64,000 bases of DNA from assembly GCF_003852525.1 (NCBI RefSeq), contig NZ_QAJL01000005.1:470853-534852 (forward strand), read 5' to 3'. Below, piece by piece: positions 44,784-53,194 of this stretch (its first letter is position 1; each line of letters begins with the position of its first letter). The stretch comes from Pedobacter sp. KBW06 (GTDB lineage: Bacteria; Bacteroidota; Bacteroidia; Sphingobacteriales; Sphingobacteriaceae). The notes beneath the pieces were generated by a model. It saw nothing but the letters and a program-made list of their open reading frames with translations. It did no database searches and had not been told where the DNA came from. The position numbers and the translations under genes were made by a program.

Positions 44784-46415
44784 TTAAAACAGATACCTGG
44801 TGCTTAAGAAATTGGAACTGTTTCCTTCCACTATTTCATTGATCAGGTGTTTGTTGTTTTCATTTAATTTCGTTGCCACCAGGGAGCGGATCGAGAACGA
44901 CCGCAAGGCATCAACCACTGATAAAGTACCTTCAGCACTGTCTTTTCTTCCTGTGAACGGAAATACATCCGGCCCGCGCTGACACTGGCAATTGATGTTT
45001 ACACGGCTCACCTGATTCACCAGGGGATCGATTAATGCCGCAATCTCTTCTTCGTCATTGCTAAAAATGCTGACCTGCTGACCATGAGTAGATTCGATCA
45101 GATAATCGATCGTTTCTTCCAGATCATCGAAAGGGACAACCGGAATTACCGGCCCAAACTGCTCCTCCGTATACAGCTTCATTTCTTTGTTTACCGGATA
45201 AACAATTGCCGGATATACAAAAGATTCATTCACTGCTCCCCCATGCTCATTGATTACCGCAGCGCCATTTGCAATCGCATCGGCGATACATTCCTGCAGG
45301 TAAGCAGGTTTATGTGGCTCTGGCAGAGGTGTTAAAGAAACACCGTTTTCCCAGGGCATTCCAAATTTCAGTTGTTCCACTGCTTTGGTCAGTTCCTTTA
45401 GAAAAACATCCGCCAGTGTCCGGTGAATAAAAATAATTTTTAAGGCCGTACAACGCTGCCCGTTAAAGGACAAGGCACCCAGAACAGTTTCCTGCACCGC
45501 CAGATGAACATCTGCTTTAGCCGTGATGATGGCCGCATTTTTGGCATCCAGACCGAGGATCGCCCTCAAACGGTTTACTTTTGGATGTAATTTTTTCAGT
45601 TCATTTGCGACCTTACTGGAACCAATCAAAGTCAGCACATTGATCTGACCGGATTTCATCAGGTCAGGAATGATTTTATTTCCACGTCCATAGATCGTAT
45701 TGACCACGCCTTTCGGAAAACAATCCCTAAAGGCTTCCAGTAACGGATAGTGCAATAAAGTTCCGTGTTTAGGTGGTTTAAACAACAAGGTGTTTCCCAT
45801 GATCAATGCCGGAATCAAGGTCGTAAAGGTTTCATTCAGGGGGTAATTGAAAGGCCCCATACACAATACCACACCCAAAGGAGAACGTCTGATCTGGGCC
45901 ACGATTCCCTGCTCAATACTGAACCTCGAAGACTGGCGGTCCAGGTCTTTAAGGGCATCTATCGTGGCATGAATGTACTCTACCGTCCGGTCAAACTCTT
46001 TGACAGAGTCGGCATAAGATTTACCAATCTCCCACATCAGCAGTTTTACGACAATTGCCTTCTTCTCTATAATCCGCCCGGTAAATTTTTCTACACAGCT
46101 GATCCTGTCGCCGACGCTCATGGTTGGCCATTCGCCTCTTCCATTGTTGTAAGCCGTAACGGCGGCATCCAAAGCTTCGGCCGCTTCCTTTTCACTACAT
46201 AAAGGATACGTCCCAATCACTTTACGCTTCAAACCCTCCGGGGTTTTCAGACAGATTGGCGACAATACCTCGTGTACTTCTCCATCCCATGCACGTAGTT
46301 CACCATTGCTCAGGTATTCCCGCTGGTGAACCTCCTCTTCTAATTTAAATTCCTCCGGAATCCCATGTGCTTCCACAAAGATGGCCTGGAGCTGTTCATT
46401 AAAATTCATAGTCAT
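44784..46415 (-). CDS. gapN: NADP-dependent glyceraldehyde-3-phosphate dehydrogenase-like ALDH (GapN)
   Basis: This 543-residue aldehyde dehydrogenase shows the nucleophile C322 in FNGQRCTALK, the oxyanion Asn in GPFNYP (about 188-193), and the EEQFGPV motif. The C-terminal 'CQRGPDVFPFTGRKDSAEGT' is typical of the non-phosphorylating GAPDH group, which makes 3-phosphoglycerate and NADPH. Counting back 30 residues from C322, the usual ELGGK reads GLDAK, so the expected general-base Glu is Gly288. It is the last gene of the hexuronate operon, 27 nt after exuT. That fits use of the triose phosphate released by Eda. An ATG two codons on is an equal start. Confidence 0.82.
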   Translation of the reverse strand: MTMNFNEQLQAIFVEAHGIPEEFKLEEEVHQREYLSNGELRAWDGEVHEVLSPICLKTPEGLKRKVIGTYPLCSEKEAAEALDAAVTAYNNGRGEWPTMSVGDRISCVEKFTGRIIEKKAIVVKLLMWEIGKSYADSVKEFDRTVEYIHATIDALKDLDRQSSRFSIEQGIVAQIRRSPLGVVLCMGPFNYPLNETFTTLIPALIMGNTLLFKPPKHGTLLHYPLLEAFRDCFPKGVVNTIYGRGNKIIPDLMKSGQINVLTLIGSSKVANELKKLHPKVNRLRAILGLDAKNAAIITAKADVHLAVQETVLGALSFNGQRCTALKIIFIHRTLADVFLKELTKAVEQLKFGMPWENGVSLTPLPEPHKPAYLQECIADAIANGAAVINEHGGAVNESFVYPAIVYPVNKEMKLYTEEQFGPVIPVVPFDDLEETIDYLIESTHGQQVSIFSNDEEEIAALIDPLVNQVSRVNINCQCQRGPDVFPFTGRKDSAEGTLSVVDALRSFSIRSLVATKLNENNKHLINEIVEGNSSNFLSTRYLF

Positions 46416-46442
46416 ATGGTCGGTTAGGTTAATCTTAGAGAT

Positions 46443-47810
46443 TTATAAATCAGTGATCGGTGTATATTTGGGAACAAGTGATTTCATCACCACCCATGCC
46501 AGTAGATAAGCCACTGCACAAATCGCAAACATAATGGTATAGCCTGTCTGAGTATGCCCCAGCAATTTGTAATGGTCGAACAGCGCACCGCCTAATTTCG
46601 ACATCACCACACCGCCCAAGCCACCGGCCATGCCACCAATTCCAATCACCGAAGCAATGCTTTTCTTAGGAAACATATCAGAAACGGTGGTGAAAATATT
46701 TGCCGACCATGCCTGGTGTGCAGATGCGCCAATTCCAATCAGGACTACCGGGATCCAGAAGCTGATGTGCCCAAGCGGCTGTGCCGCCAGTACCAGTAAT
46801 GGAAATAAGGCAATGACAAACATTGCACGCATACGGCCATCATAAGGCGAATATCCTTTTTTTATGAAGTACATCGGGAACCATCCCCCGCCAATACTTC
46901 CGATCATGGTCATGCTATACAATACGGTTAAAGGCATCATAATATCTGTTCCTGTTAAGCTGTATTGTACTTTAAGGTAAGAAGGCAGCCAGAAGAGGAA
47001 GAACCACCAAACCCCGTCGGTCATGAATTTGCCGAAGGCAAATGCCCAGGTTTGTTTGTACCCTAATAATTTAAACCAGGCTACCTTTTCTGTTGGTGCG
47101 AGCTCCGCTACCGGAGTTTCCTCCTGCTGGTCACTATTGATATAAGCCAGTTCAGCTGCGTTCATCCTTTTCTGATTTTCCGGTTTATCATAAAAGACGT
47201 ACCAGAAGCCCAGCCAGATAAAGCCAACGGCACCTACAATGATAAAAGCAGATTCCCATCCCCAGACTTTTGCGATCCATGGCACCGTTAGCGGCGCTAA
47301 AATGGCACCAACATTGGCTCCGGAGTTAAAGATTCCAGTGGCAAAAGAACGTTCTTTCTTTGGGAAATACTCCGCAGTGGCCTTAATCGCGGCCGGAAAA
47401 TTTGCCGATTCACCAAAAGCCAGGACGGCCCTTGCCAGGATAAAACCGATTACAGAAACCGGTACCATTCCTAATCCAACCCAACTGATCAGGGCTGCTG
47501 CACTCAGGCCAATAGGGACGGCAACCGCATGCATGATCGCACCTATGGACCAGATGATGAGGGCGATGATGTATCCCCATTTCGTGCCCAGACGGTCTAC
47601 AAACCTTCCTGCAAAGAGCATGGAGATGGCATATACAAATTGAAATGCCGCTGTGATATTGGCATAGTCACTATTGGTCCAGTTAAATTCTTTCTCCAGC
47701 ATGGGATGCAGGAGGCTCAACACCTGACGGTCAAGGTAATTGACTGTGGTTGCAAAAAACAATAATGCACAGATTGTCCATCTGTAATTACCCATTTTAG
47801 TCTCTTTCAT
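46443..47810 (-). CDS. exuT: MFS hexuronate transporter
   Basis: This 455-residue major facilitator has twelve predicted helices and belongs to the anion:cation symporter group that includes ExuT. The opening (WTICALLFFATTVNYLDRQVLSLL) with NYLDR, the loop motif GRFVDRLGTKWGY, and GESANFPAAIKATAEYFPKKERSFATG are all typical. It lies between eda and gapN on one strand (39-nt and 27-nt gaps). It should import glucuronate or galacturonate with protons. An ATG five codons in (47795) is an alternative start. The substrate rests on family plus context. Confidence 0.88.
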   Translation of the reverse strand: MKETKMGNYRWTICALLFFATTVNYLDRQVLSLLHPMLEKEFNWTNSDYANITAAFQFVYAISMLFAGRFVDRLGTKWGYIIALIIWSIGAIMHAVAVPIGLSAAALISWVGLGMVPVSVIGFILARAVLAFGESANFPAAIKATAEYFPKKERSFATGIFNSGANVGAILAPLTVPWIAKVWGWESAFIIVGAVGFIWLGFWYVFYDKPENQKRMNAAELAYINSDQQEETPVAELAPTEKVAWFKLLGYKQTWAFAFGKFMTDGVWWFFLFWLPSYLKVQYSLTGTDIMMPLTVLYSMTMIGSIGGGWFPMYFIKKGYSPYDGRMRAMFVIALFPLLVLAAQPLGHISFWIPVVLIGIGASAHQAWSANIFTTVSDMFPKKSIASVIGIGGMAGGLGGVVMSKLGGALFDHYKLLGHTQTGYTIMFAICAVAYLLAWVVMKSLVPKYTPITDL

Positions 47811-47849
47811 TATATTTGGCTTTGGTTGGTTAGGTCAATTGGCCGGGCG

Positions 47850-48509
47850 TTATCTGCCCGATTTTACCAGATCAATTGTCTTTCTGGTTAAGGTATCTAA
47901 TTCGTTATAATCTTTGTTTTCTAATATCTCTTTACTGATCAGCTTGCTGCCCATGCCTACTGCGCATACACCTGATTTGAACCAATCGCTGATGTTGCGC
48001 TGTTCGATCTCCACTCCACCTGTAGGGATGAACAACTGTCCTGGAAAAAGATCTTTAACCGCAGACATGTAAGATGGGCCGAGAATGTTTGCAGGAAACA
48101 ATTTGATCAGTCCGGCTTTCAGCTGATGAGCAGTATTGATCTCTGTAGGTGTAAAACATCCCGGAATCCATAGTAAACCTTTGGAATGAACCAATTCGCC
48201 TACTTCAGGGTTTACAATCGGACAAACGATAAAATGGGCGCCGGCGGCGATAAAATCTTCCGCTTCCTTAACTGTTTTAATCGTGCCAATTCCCAGGTGC
48301 AGGTCTTGCATTTCAGTTTTCAGGGTCTCTGTAAGCATGCTGAAATTGGCCAAAGCTGCAGGGCCACGATTGGTATATTCCAACACCCTGATTCCGGCTT
48401 TATACAATGTCCTGATGATGTCCAGGCTCACCTGAGCATCCTCAAAATAAAATAATGGCAGGATCCCCTGATCTGTGATGGCTTTTAAAGAACTTTCTTT
48501 TGTTTTCAT
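47850..48509 (-). CDS. eda: 2-keto-3-deoxy-6-phosphogluconate aldolase
   Basis: This 219-residue class I aldolase has the Schiff-base Lys in LIKLFPAN (near residue 134) and the active-site Glu in RVLEYTNRG (near residue 40), with GIGTIKTVKEAEDFIAAGAHFIVCP between. It splits KDPG into pyruvate and glyceraldehyde 3-phosphate in the cytoplasm. It follows kdgK by 85 nt and precedes exuT. It may also act on 4-hydroxy-2-oxoglutarate, as Eda proteins commonly do. Confidence 0.93.
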   Translation of the reverse strand: MKTKESSLKAITDQGILPLFYFEDAQVSLDIIRTLYKAGIRVLEYTNRGPAALANFSMLTETLKTEMQDLHLGIGTIKTVKEAEDFIAAGAHFIVCPIVNPEVGELVHSKGLLWIPGCFTPTEINTAHQLKAGLIKLFPANILGPSYMSAVKDLFPGQLFIPTGGVEIEQRNISDWFKSGVCAVGMGSKLISKEILENKDYNELDTLTRKTIDLVKSGR

Positions 48510-48594
48510 TTGTTTATGTTTTTTTAGCGGTTACAAAGCAACATTGTCCTGTTGATTGCTTCATTTCTACCTGAACTGTTATTTGTTATTCTGT

Positions 48595-49620
48595 TTAAAA
48601 GGTGGTTTCATAAGCCTGAACCACCGATTGGATGTCTTCTGTTTTTGTCGTATTGAAATCAGTGGTCGTAAAGAGCTTGGCAAAGGCCGCGCTGGTGGCA
48701 AATCCAAGAATTTCTGCGGGAGGCAACTGATGGTAAAAACCATAGATCAGGCCTGCCATATAGCAGTCGCCACTTCCTATTTTTCCGCCGATCTTTTCTG
48801 CTCGGTACTCTTTGGAAACAAACAATTCATTTTCCGTAAACAAGGTGCTGTAATATTTAACACCCGTTTTAAAGTCAAACCTGAAGGTATTGGCTACCGC
48901 AGTACATTTAGGAAAGCTTGCGATAATCGCCCTGGAGGTTATTGCCGCCTGCTCCAGGTAATTTTCTTTCAGGTCTGCTTCCACCAGGCCGGCAGGCACA
49001 GGAATGCCCAGCATATTTTCTGCTGCCCAGATGTTTCCCATGATGAGGTCACAATACGGGGCCAATATTGGCATCACATCTATAGGATCTTTTCCGTATT
49101 TCCATAACTTACTTCTGAAATTCAGGTCCAGTGAAATGCGGATATTCCTTTCAGAAGCCGCCTTTAGCGCTTCTTCACATACCGCAGCAACGTCCGCATT
49201 TAATGCCGGACAAATCGCGCTGAAATGAAACCAGCCAATCCCTTCGAAAACGGCATCCCAATCAATTACTCCCGTTTTTAAGGTAGAGAAAGAAGAATAA
49301 TTGCGGTCGTAAATTACCCCGGAGTTTTTGAGGTCTTTCCCGTTAGCCAGGTAATATAAACCAATGCGTTCTCCCAGGTATTGCATCCGGCTGGTGTCTA
49401 TATGCAGCTCATCCAGGTGAGCAACCACCTGTCTGCTCAAAAAATTATCCGGTACCGCAGAGAGGTACGCGGAAGGAACACCCCAAAGTGCCAAAGCGGC
49501 CGCAACGTTGGCTTCTGCCCCACCTACGTAAAAAGGAAGGTTATTTTCTTTCAGCCAGGCTCCCTCTACATCCGGGGAGATCCTCAATAACAGTTCACCA
49601 AAGTTTAAAACCTTGCCCAT
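48595..49620 (-). CDS. kdgK: 2-keto-3-deoxygluconate kinase (PfkB family)
   Basis: This 341-residue sugar kinase has the PfkB N-terminal signature region (YVGGAEANVAAALALWG) and the C-terminal catalytic motif KIGSGDCYMAGLIYG, where the Asp of GSGD is the base. It phosphorylates 2-keto-3-deoxygluconate to KDPG. It starts 6 nt after uxaC ends, so the two are tightly coupled, and eda follows. The Cys in place of the usual Ala/Ser after GSGD is a mild oddity. Confidence 0.9.
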   Translation of the reverse strand: MGKVLNFGELLLRISPDVEGAWLKENNLPFYVGGAEANVAAALALWGVPSAYLSAVPDNFLSRQVVAHLDELHIDTSRMQYLGERIGLYYLANGKDLKNSGVIYDRNYSSFSTLKTGVIDWDAVFEGIGWFHFSAICPALNADVAAVCEEALKAASERNIRISLDLNFRSKLWKYGKDPIDVMPILAPYCDLIMGNIWAAENMLGIPVPAGLVEADLKENYLEQAAITSRAIIASFPKCTAVANTFRFDFKTGVKYYSTLFTENELFVSKEYRAEKIGGKIGSGDCYMAGLIYGFYHQLPPAEILGFATSAAFAKLFTTTDFNTTKTEDIQSVVQAYETTF

Positions 49621-49626
49621 ATATCA

Positions 49627-51027
49627 TTAAAAATTAAAATATTCTTTTGCATTGTTATAGCAGATGTCCTGAATCACTTTTCCAAGCCATTCCTGATCAT
49701 CAGGCAATTCTCCATTTTCTACATCATCACCAAAAAGGTTGCATAAAATCCTTCTGAAATACTCATGACGGGGATACGATAAAAAGCTTCTGCTGTCGGT
49801 GAGCATGCCTACAAAACGACTCAGTAAGCCCATGTTCGATAAGGTATTGATCTGTTTGATCATTCCTTCTTTCTGATCCAGAAACCACCATGCAGAGCCC
49901 CATTGAACCTTTCCGGCAACTGTTCCATCATTGTAATTGCCAATCATCGTAGCCATCAACTCATTGTCGGCAGGATTTAGGTTGTACAAAATCGTCTTTG
50001 TCAGGCAATTTTGGGCATCCAGTTTATTTAAGAACTTAGACAATGCCTTTCCCTGTGGTAAATCTCCAATCGAATCAAATCCGGTATCCGGGCCCAACTG
50101 GGTCAGCAACCTGTCATTGTTGTTTCTTAAAGCGCCCAAATGGTATTGCTGGACCCATCCTTTTTCATGGTCCCATAAGGCAAACTGAAACAATAAGGCT
50201 GATTTGAACTGAGTTTTTTCTTCGATGGTTAAAGGAACTTCATTTCTGATTTTTCCATAAATATCTTTGATATCCTCCTCGGTATAATCCTCCGCATAGA
50301 TCTGTTCCAGTCCATGGTCTGAAACGGAACAGCCGTTTTCGGCGAAGTAATCATGTCTTGATTTAAGCGCAGACAGGTAAGCATCCAGGTCATTTAGTTC
50401 CCTGCCTGTTAAAGCCGACAGCTGATCGATATAGGTATTCAGTGCCTGCTGATCATCTGCGTTCATTGCTTTATCCGGACGGAATGCAGGAAGCACTTTG
50501 ATGTCCAGCCCATCGTTCTTTATTTTTTGATGGTGTTCCAGGGAATCCAGCGGATCATCGGTGGTGCATAAGGTTTTTACCTTCATTTTCCGCAACAGGT
50601 TTTGCACGGAATATTCAGGTGTCCGGAGTTTAGCAGTACATTCTTCATAAATCCGCTCCGCATTTGCAGGGCAAAGTACCTCGTGTACATCAAAGTAACG
50701 TTGTAACTCCAGGTGCGTCCAGTGGTATAAAGGATTTCTCAGTGTATAGGGTACAGTTTCCGCCCACTTTTTAAACTTCTCCAGGTCCGTGGCATTACCG
50801 GTAATGTAATGTTCATCGATGCCGTTTGCACGCATTGCACGCCATTTATAATGATCGCCATAGAGCCAAACCTGGGTAATATTTTCAAACATGAAATCGT
50901 TTGCAATTTGATCCGGCATTAAATGATTATGGTAATCAATAACCGGCATCTGTTTTGCAAAATTATGATATAGCGTTTGCGCTGTTTTGGTCTGTAATAA
51001 GAAATTGTCGTCTAAAAAGTTCTTCAC
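49627..51027 (-). CDS. uxaC: Glucuronate isomerase (uronate isomerase)
   Basis: This 466-residue enzyme of the amidohydrolase-like superfamily isomerises D-glucuronate to fructuronate (and galacturonate to tagaturonate). The metal-binding DYHNHL motif lies near residue 31. CTTDDPLDSLEHH, VLPAFRPDKAMN and the C-terminal MLTDSRSFLSYPRHEYFRRIL segment are characteristic. The start codon is GTG at 51027. It gives the standard N-terminus (MKNFLDDNFLLQTKTA), so it is preferred. It is first in the uxaC-kdgK-eda-exuT-gapN unit. uxaA and uxaB are not in the window, so only the glucuronate branch is complete here. Confidence 0.95.
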   Translation of the reverse strand: MKNFLDDNFLLQTKTAQTLYHNFAKQMPVIDYHNHLMPDQIANDFMFENITQVWLYGDHYKWRAMRANGIDEHYITGNATDLEKFKKWAETVPYTLRNPLYHWTHLELQRYFDVHEVLCPANAERIYEECTAKLRTPEYSVQNLLRKMKVKTLCTTDDPLDSLEHHQKIKNDGLDIKVLPAFRPDKAMNADDQQALNTYIDQLSALTGRELNDLDAYLSALKSRHDYFAENGCSVSDHGLEQIYAEDYTEEDIKDIYGKIRNEVPLTIEEKTQFKSALLFQFALWDHEKGWVQQYHLGALRNNNDRLLTQLGPDTGFDSIGDLPQGKALSKFLNKLDAQNCLTKTILYNLNPADNELMATMIGNYNDGTVAGKVQWGSAWWFLDQKEGMIKQINTLSNMGLLSRFVGMLTDSRSFLSYPRHEYFRRILCNLFGDDVENGELPDDQEWLGKVIQDICYNNAKEYFNF

Positions 51028-51141
51028 AATAATATTTTTAAATGTATTAATTTTTATAGATAAAGCGGCAAAAAGTTATACCTCAAAAACAATTCTACAT
51101 AATTATTATAAGGATTAACAGGCTTCATCCGGAATTATTTG

Positions 51142-51152
51142 CGCAATCGTTA
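51142..51152. promoter_or_regulatory. Candidate hexuronate operator upstream of uxaC
   Basis: CGCAATCGTTA (reverse TAACGATTGCG) lies about 115 nt upstream of the uxaC start. Its last three bases coincide with the stop codon of the DUF4350-like gene. An identical 11-mer lies at 52061-52071, and a 10/11 match precedes uxuB. Confidence 0.55.
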
Positions 51153-51956
51153 TAGGCAGCTTTTGATCCAGTCTGCCAGGTCCCTGGCCGCGTTTAAATT
51201 GTCAAAGGCCACAGGAAGTTTCTTTCCGTCCACGTATTCATTGTAAAGCCATGGATCACCAATGGCGAAAACCGCTCCTTTGCCGTATTTCGCAATGGCG
51301 ATGACCTGGTCCCCGTCCTTATCCTTCAAAATGGATGTTGCTGCGCCACTTAATGTCAGCGTACTATATTCTTTGATGAACAGCTGCCTTGCGGTTTTAA
51401 AGAAAGGATTTCCGGGATCAACGTCTATCCGCCCCATTTCAAACTGGTTTTTAACCACCCTCCCCTTACTGTTCGTGTTGAACTGGATGCCAAATTGCCC
51501 GGCGAGCCGGTTAAAATGTTCCAGCTCTGCATTTCCGGTGTCGTTTGCCATCAGCAGCAATACCCCACCGGATTTGAGCCATGAGGTGATGGCAGAAATG
51601 TCCTGGTCGTTTACAAAGCTGGGGTTTGGATTTTCTTTTTCAATATCAGGATCAACAATGATGTATACAGAGGCTTGTTTTAAAGCGGCCTTTGTTGGCG
51701 CAGCCCTTAATGTTTCTGTCCTGAATCCTTTATCCTTAAGTACTCCCGCAAATAAGGAAAAGCCTACACCGCTGTTTTCCTCCCATTTGTAATGCCAGGA
51801 CTGTGGGATGCCATTTGCATCGTTTTTGATTTCATTGTTGAAATAAGAGTCCAGCAATACCAGAGGTTTCCCGCCTAGCTGAGGTGCTGATTGGGCATAT
51901 CCCGCTCCTGTGCAGAGCAAGGTAAACAAAACAGGGAAAATGGAACTTTTGCTCAT
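51150..51956 (-). CDS. Free-standing DUF4350/glutamine-amidotransferase-like secreted protein
   Basis: This is a 268-residue protein with a signal peptide (MSKSSIFPVLFTLLCTGAGYAQ). The mature part (LVLLDSYFNNE, then HYKWEENSGVGFSLFAGVL, VYIIVDPDIEKENPNPSF, GGVLLLMANDTGN and KYGKGAVFAIGDPWLYNEY) resembles the DUF4350-like domain that accompanies unsaturated rhamnogalacturonyl/glucuronyl hydrolases (GH88/GH105) in Bacteroidota. Here it stands without the hydrolase domain. The catalytic role of this domain is not known. It lies upstream of uxaC with an operator of the same type on each side, so a link with uronate-polymer use is plausible. Confidence 0.7.
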   Translation of the reverse strand: MSKSSIFPVLFTLLCTGAGYAQSAPQLGGKPLVLLDSYFNNEIKNDANGIPQSWHYKWEENSGVGFSLFAGVLKDKGFRTETLRAAPTKAALKQASVYIIVDPDIEKENPNPSFVNDQDISAITSWLKSGGVLLLMANDTGNAELEHFNRLAGQFGIQFNTNSKGRVVKNQFEMGRIDVDPGNPFFKTARQLFIKEYSTLTLSGAATSILKDKDGDQVIAIAKYGKGAVFAIGDPWLYNEYVDGKKLPVAFDNLNAARDLADWIKSCL

Positions 51957-52057
51957 ATCCTGGTTAATTCTTTTGAAGATTTGGTTAGGGCCCTGTTCCG
52001 GGCTGACACAAGTCTACAAAGATTTGACAGCTAATGAAACAAATGAGCGGGAAAAAA

Positions 52058-52076
52058 CTACGCAATCGTTAGCGTA
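52058..52076. promoter_or_regulatory. Candidate hexuronate operator upstream of the DUF4350-like gene
   Basis: TACGC-AATCGTTA-GCGTA is an inverted repeat (5-bp arms, 8-nt centre) containing CGCAATCGTTA, identical to the 11-mer before uxaC. It agrees with a LacI-type consensus ACGCAAACGTTTGCGT at 14 of 16 positions. Confidence 0.6.
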
Positions 52077-52231
52077 AGCCGGACAAAACAGCGATATTGT
52101 TTAGCCTTGTAAAATCGATACAGGAACATCATAAAAAGCGTAGATAAAAAACGTTAAAATCAGCCCGGATTTCCTAAAACAAGCTCCATGTTGACACCTG
52201 ATCATTGTCCATATTTGGTTCGGGATACCTT

Positions 52232-52342
52232 CGTACTGAGTCCACGTTACGTCCACAGTGAGTCCACATTGAGTCCACGTTTTTGAAGGAAAGATGTGGA
52301 CTCAACGTGGAGTAAATATGAACTAGATCCTGACTCAGTACG
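52232..52342. repeat. Phased 11-bp GTCCAC repeats inside nested inverted repeats
   Basis: GTCCAC occurs at 52240, 52251, 52262 and 52273, exactly 11 bp apart, with spacers mostly of the form NNTGA. On the opposite strand GTGGAC and GTGGAG occur at 52296 and 52307, again 11 bp apart. The inner arms TTGAGTCCAC (52269-52278) and GTGGACTCAA (52296-52305) pair perfectly. The outer arms CGTACTGAGTC (52232-52242) and GACTCAGTACG (52332-52342) also pair perfectly. The function is unknown. Confidence 0.75.
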
Positions 52343-52429
52343 ACCGCATCCTGAGCGCCATACGGAGCAAGTTGTAATTGAGTTTAAACTGAAGATTTAT
52401 GGAGTAGAAAAATAGCTGAACCGGGGTCT

Positions 52430-53185
52430 TTAGCGGCTGCTCAATTGTATGTTAAAATACTTCCGGAGATAATGATGAAATTCTGATTCCTCCTCAAATT
52501 TTTTCTCCATCAGCTCTTCAGCTTCCCGGATTTTTAAGCGTTCTCCGGTAATGGTAATTCTGCCGTTTTCTGTAGCAATTGAGCAGATTTTTTTCTTTGT
52601 GAAACTGGATTTTTCACTCGTTTGGTGGTAGATCGCCATTTCCTTAAAATCCTCAGGAACTCTGGCGGTTTCCGTAAAGATATATTCCGGAACAAAAACA
52701 TCGGCTATCCGCTTTTTGACGATCAGGTACCTGCCATCGAACTTTTCTATTTGAAAATCACCATACCGGTCATGCTGCAGGATATCCAGCATGATTTTTA
52801 AAGGTTCAGCGCTGAAATCTCCAAATCCGACATCTACCAGATACCGGCTTCCATCAATTTCCGCAAGAATGGCCATATGGTCGAACTCCTGCCCGAAGCC
52901 TCCCTCCTTATTGGCTACCCTCCCGGAAATGAGTCTGACCTGAAAGCCAATATCCTTCAATAAGCCAAAGAAGGCGCCGTTCAATTCATAGCAAAATCCA
53001 CCTCTGCCCCTTTCTATTAACTTGGAGAAAGCATTTTCCATTTTAATTTCTACGCCCTGATGGATGTCCAGGTTTTCAAAGGGGATATGGAGCAAATGTA
53101 AGTACTGCAGCTTTTTCAGCAAGTCGGGGGAAACCTGCAGGTCTCCCTCATAATTGATTCTTTTCAGGTAGGCAGCAGTGTCCAT
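52430..53185 (-). CDS. nat: Arylamine N-acetyltransferase
   Basis: This 251-residue cytoplasmic NAT has the full catalytic triad: Cys65 in GRGGFCYELN, His103 in FDHMAIL and Asp118 in LVDVGFGD. It moves an acetyl group from acetyl-CoA to arylamines or hydrazines. The ATG at 53185 is preferred to a TTG two codons earlier. The gene begins 9 nt after the SufR-like regulator ends, so they are cotranscribed; NAT may therefore respond to the same signal. The length is close to the family norm of about 255-280. Confidence 0.88.
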   Translation of the reverse strand: MDTAAYLKRINYEGDLQVSPDLLKKLQYLHLLHIPFENLDIHQGVEIKMENAFSKLIERGRGGFCYELNGAFFGLLKDIGFQVRLISGRVANKEGGFGQEFDHMAILAEIDGSRYLVDVGFGDFSAEPLKIMLDILQHDRYGDFQIEKFDGRYLIVKKRIADVFVPEYIFTETARVPEDFKEMAIYHQTSEKSSFTKKKICSIATENGRITITGERLKIREAEELMEKKFEEESEFHHYLRKYFNIQLSSR

Positions 53186-53194
53186 ATACAAATA

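Larger units (their letters stand above)
51957..52429. other. 473-bp intergenic region with operator and 11-bp repeat array
   Basis: The left part holds the hexuronate-type operator (52058-52076) of the DUF4350-like gene. The middle holds the 11-bp repeats and nested inverted repeats (52232-52342). The last 85 bp before the NAT gene's stop show nothing notable. No convincing open frame was seen. Confidence 0.6.

Noticed and set aside
52232..52342. CRISPR array
   Set aside because: The repeat unit is 11 bp with no unique spacers, and there are no cas genes in the window.
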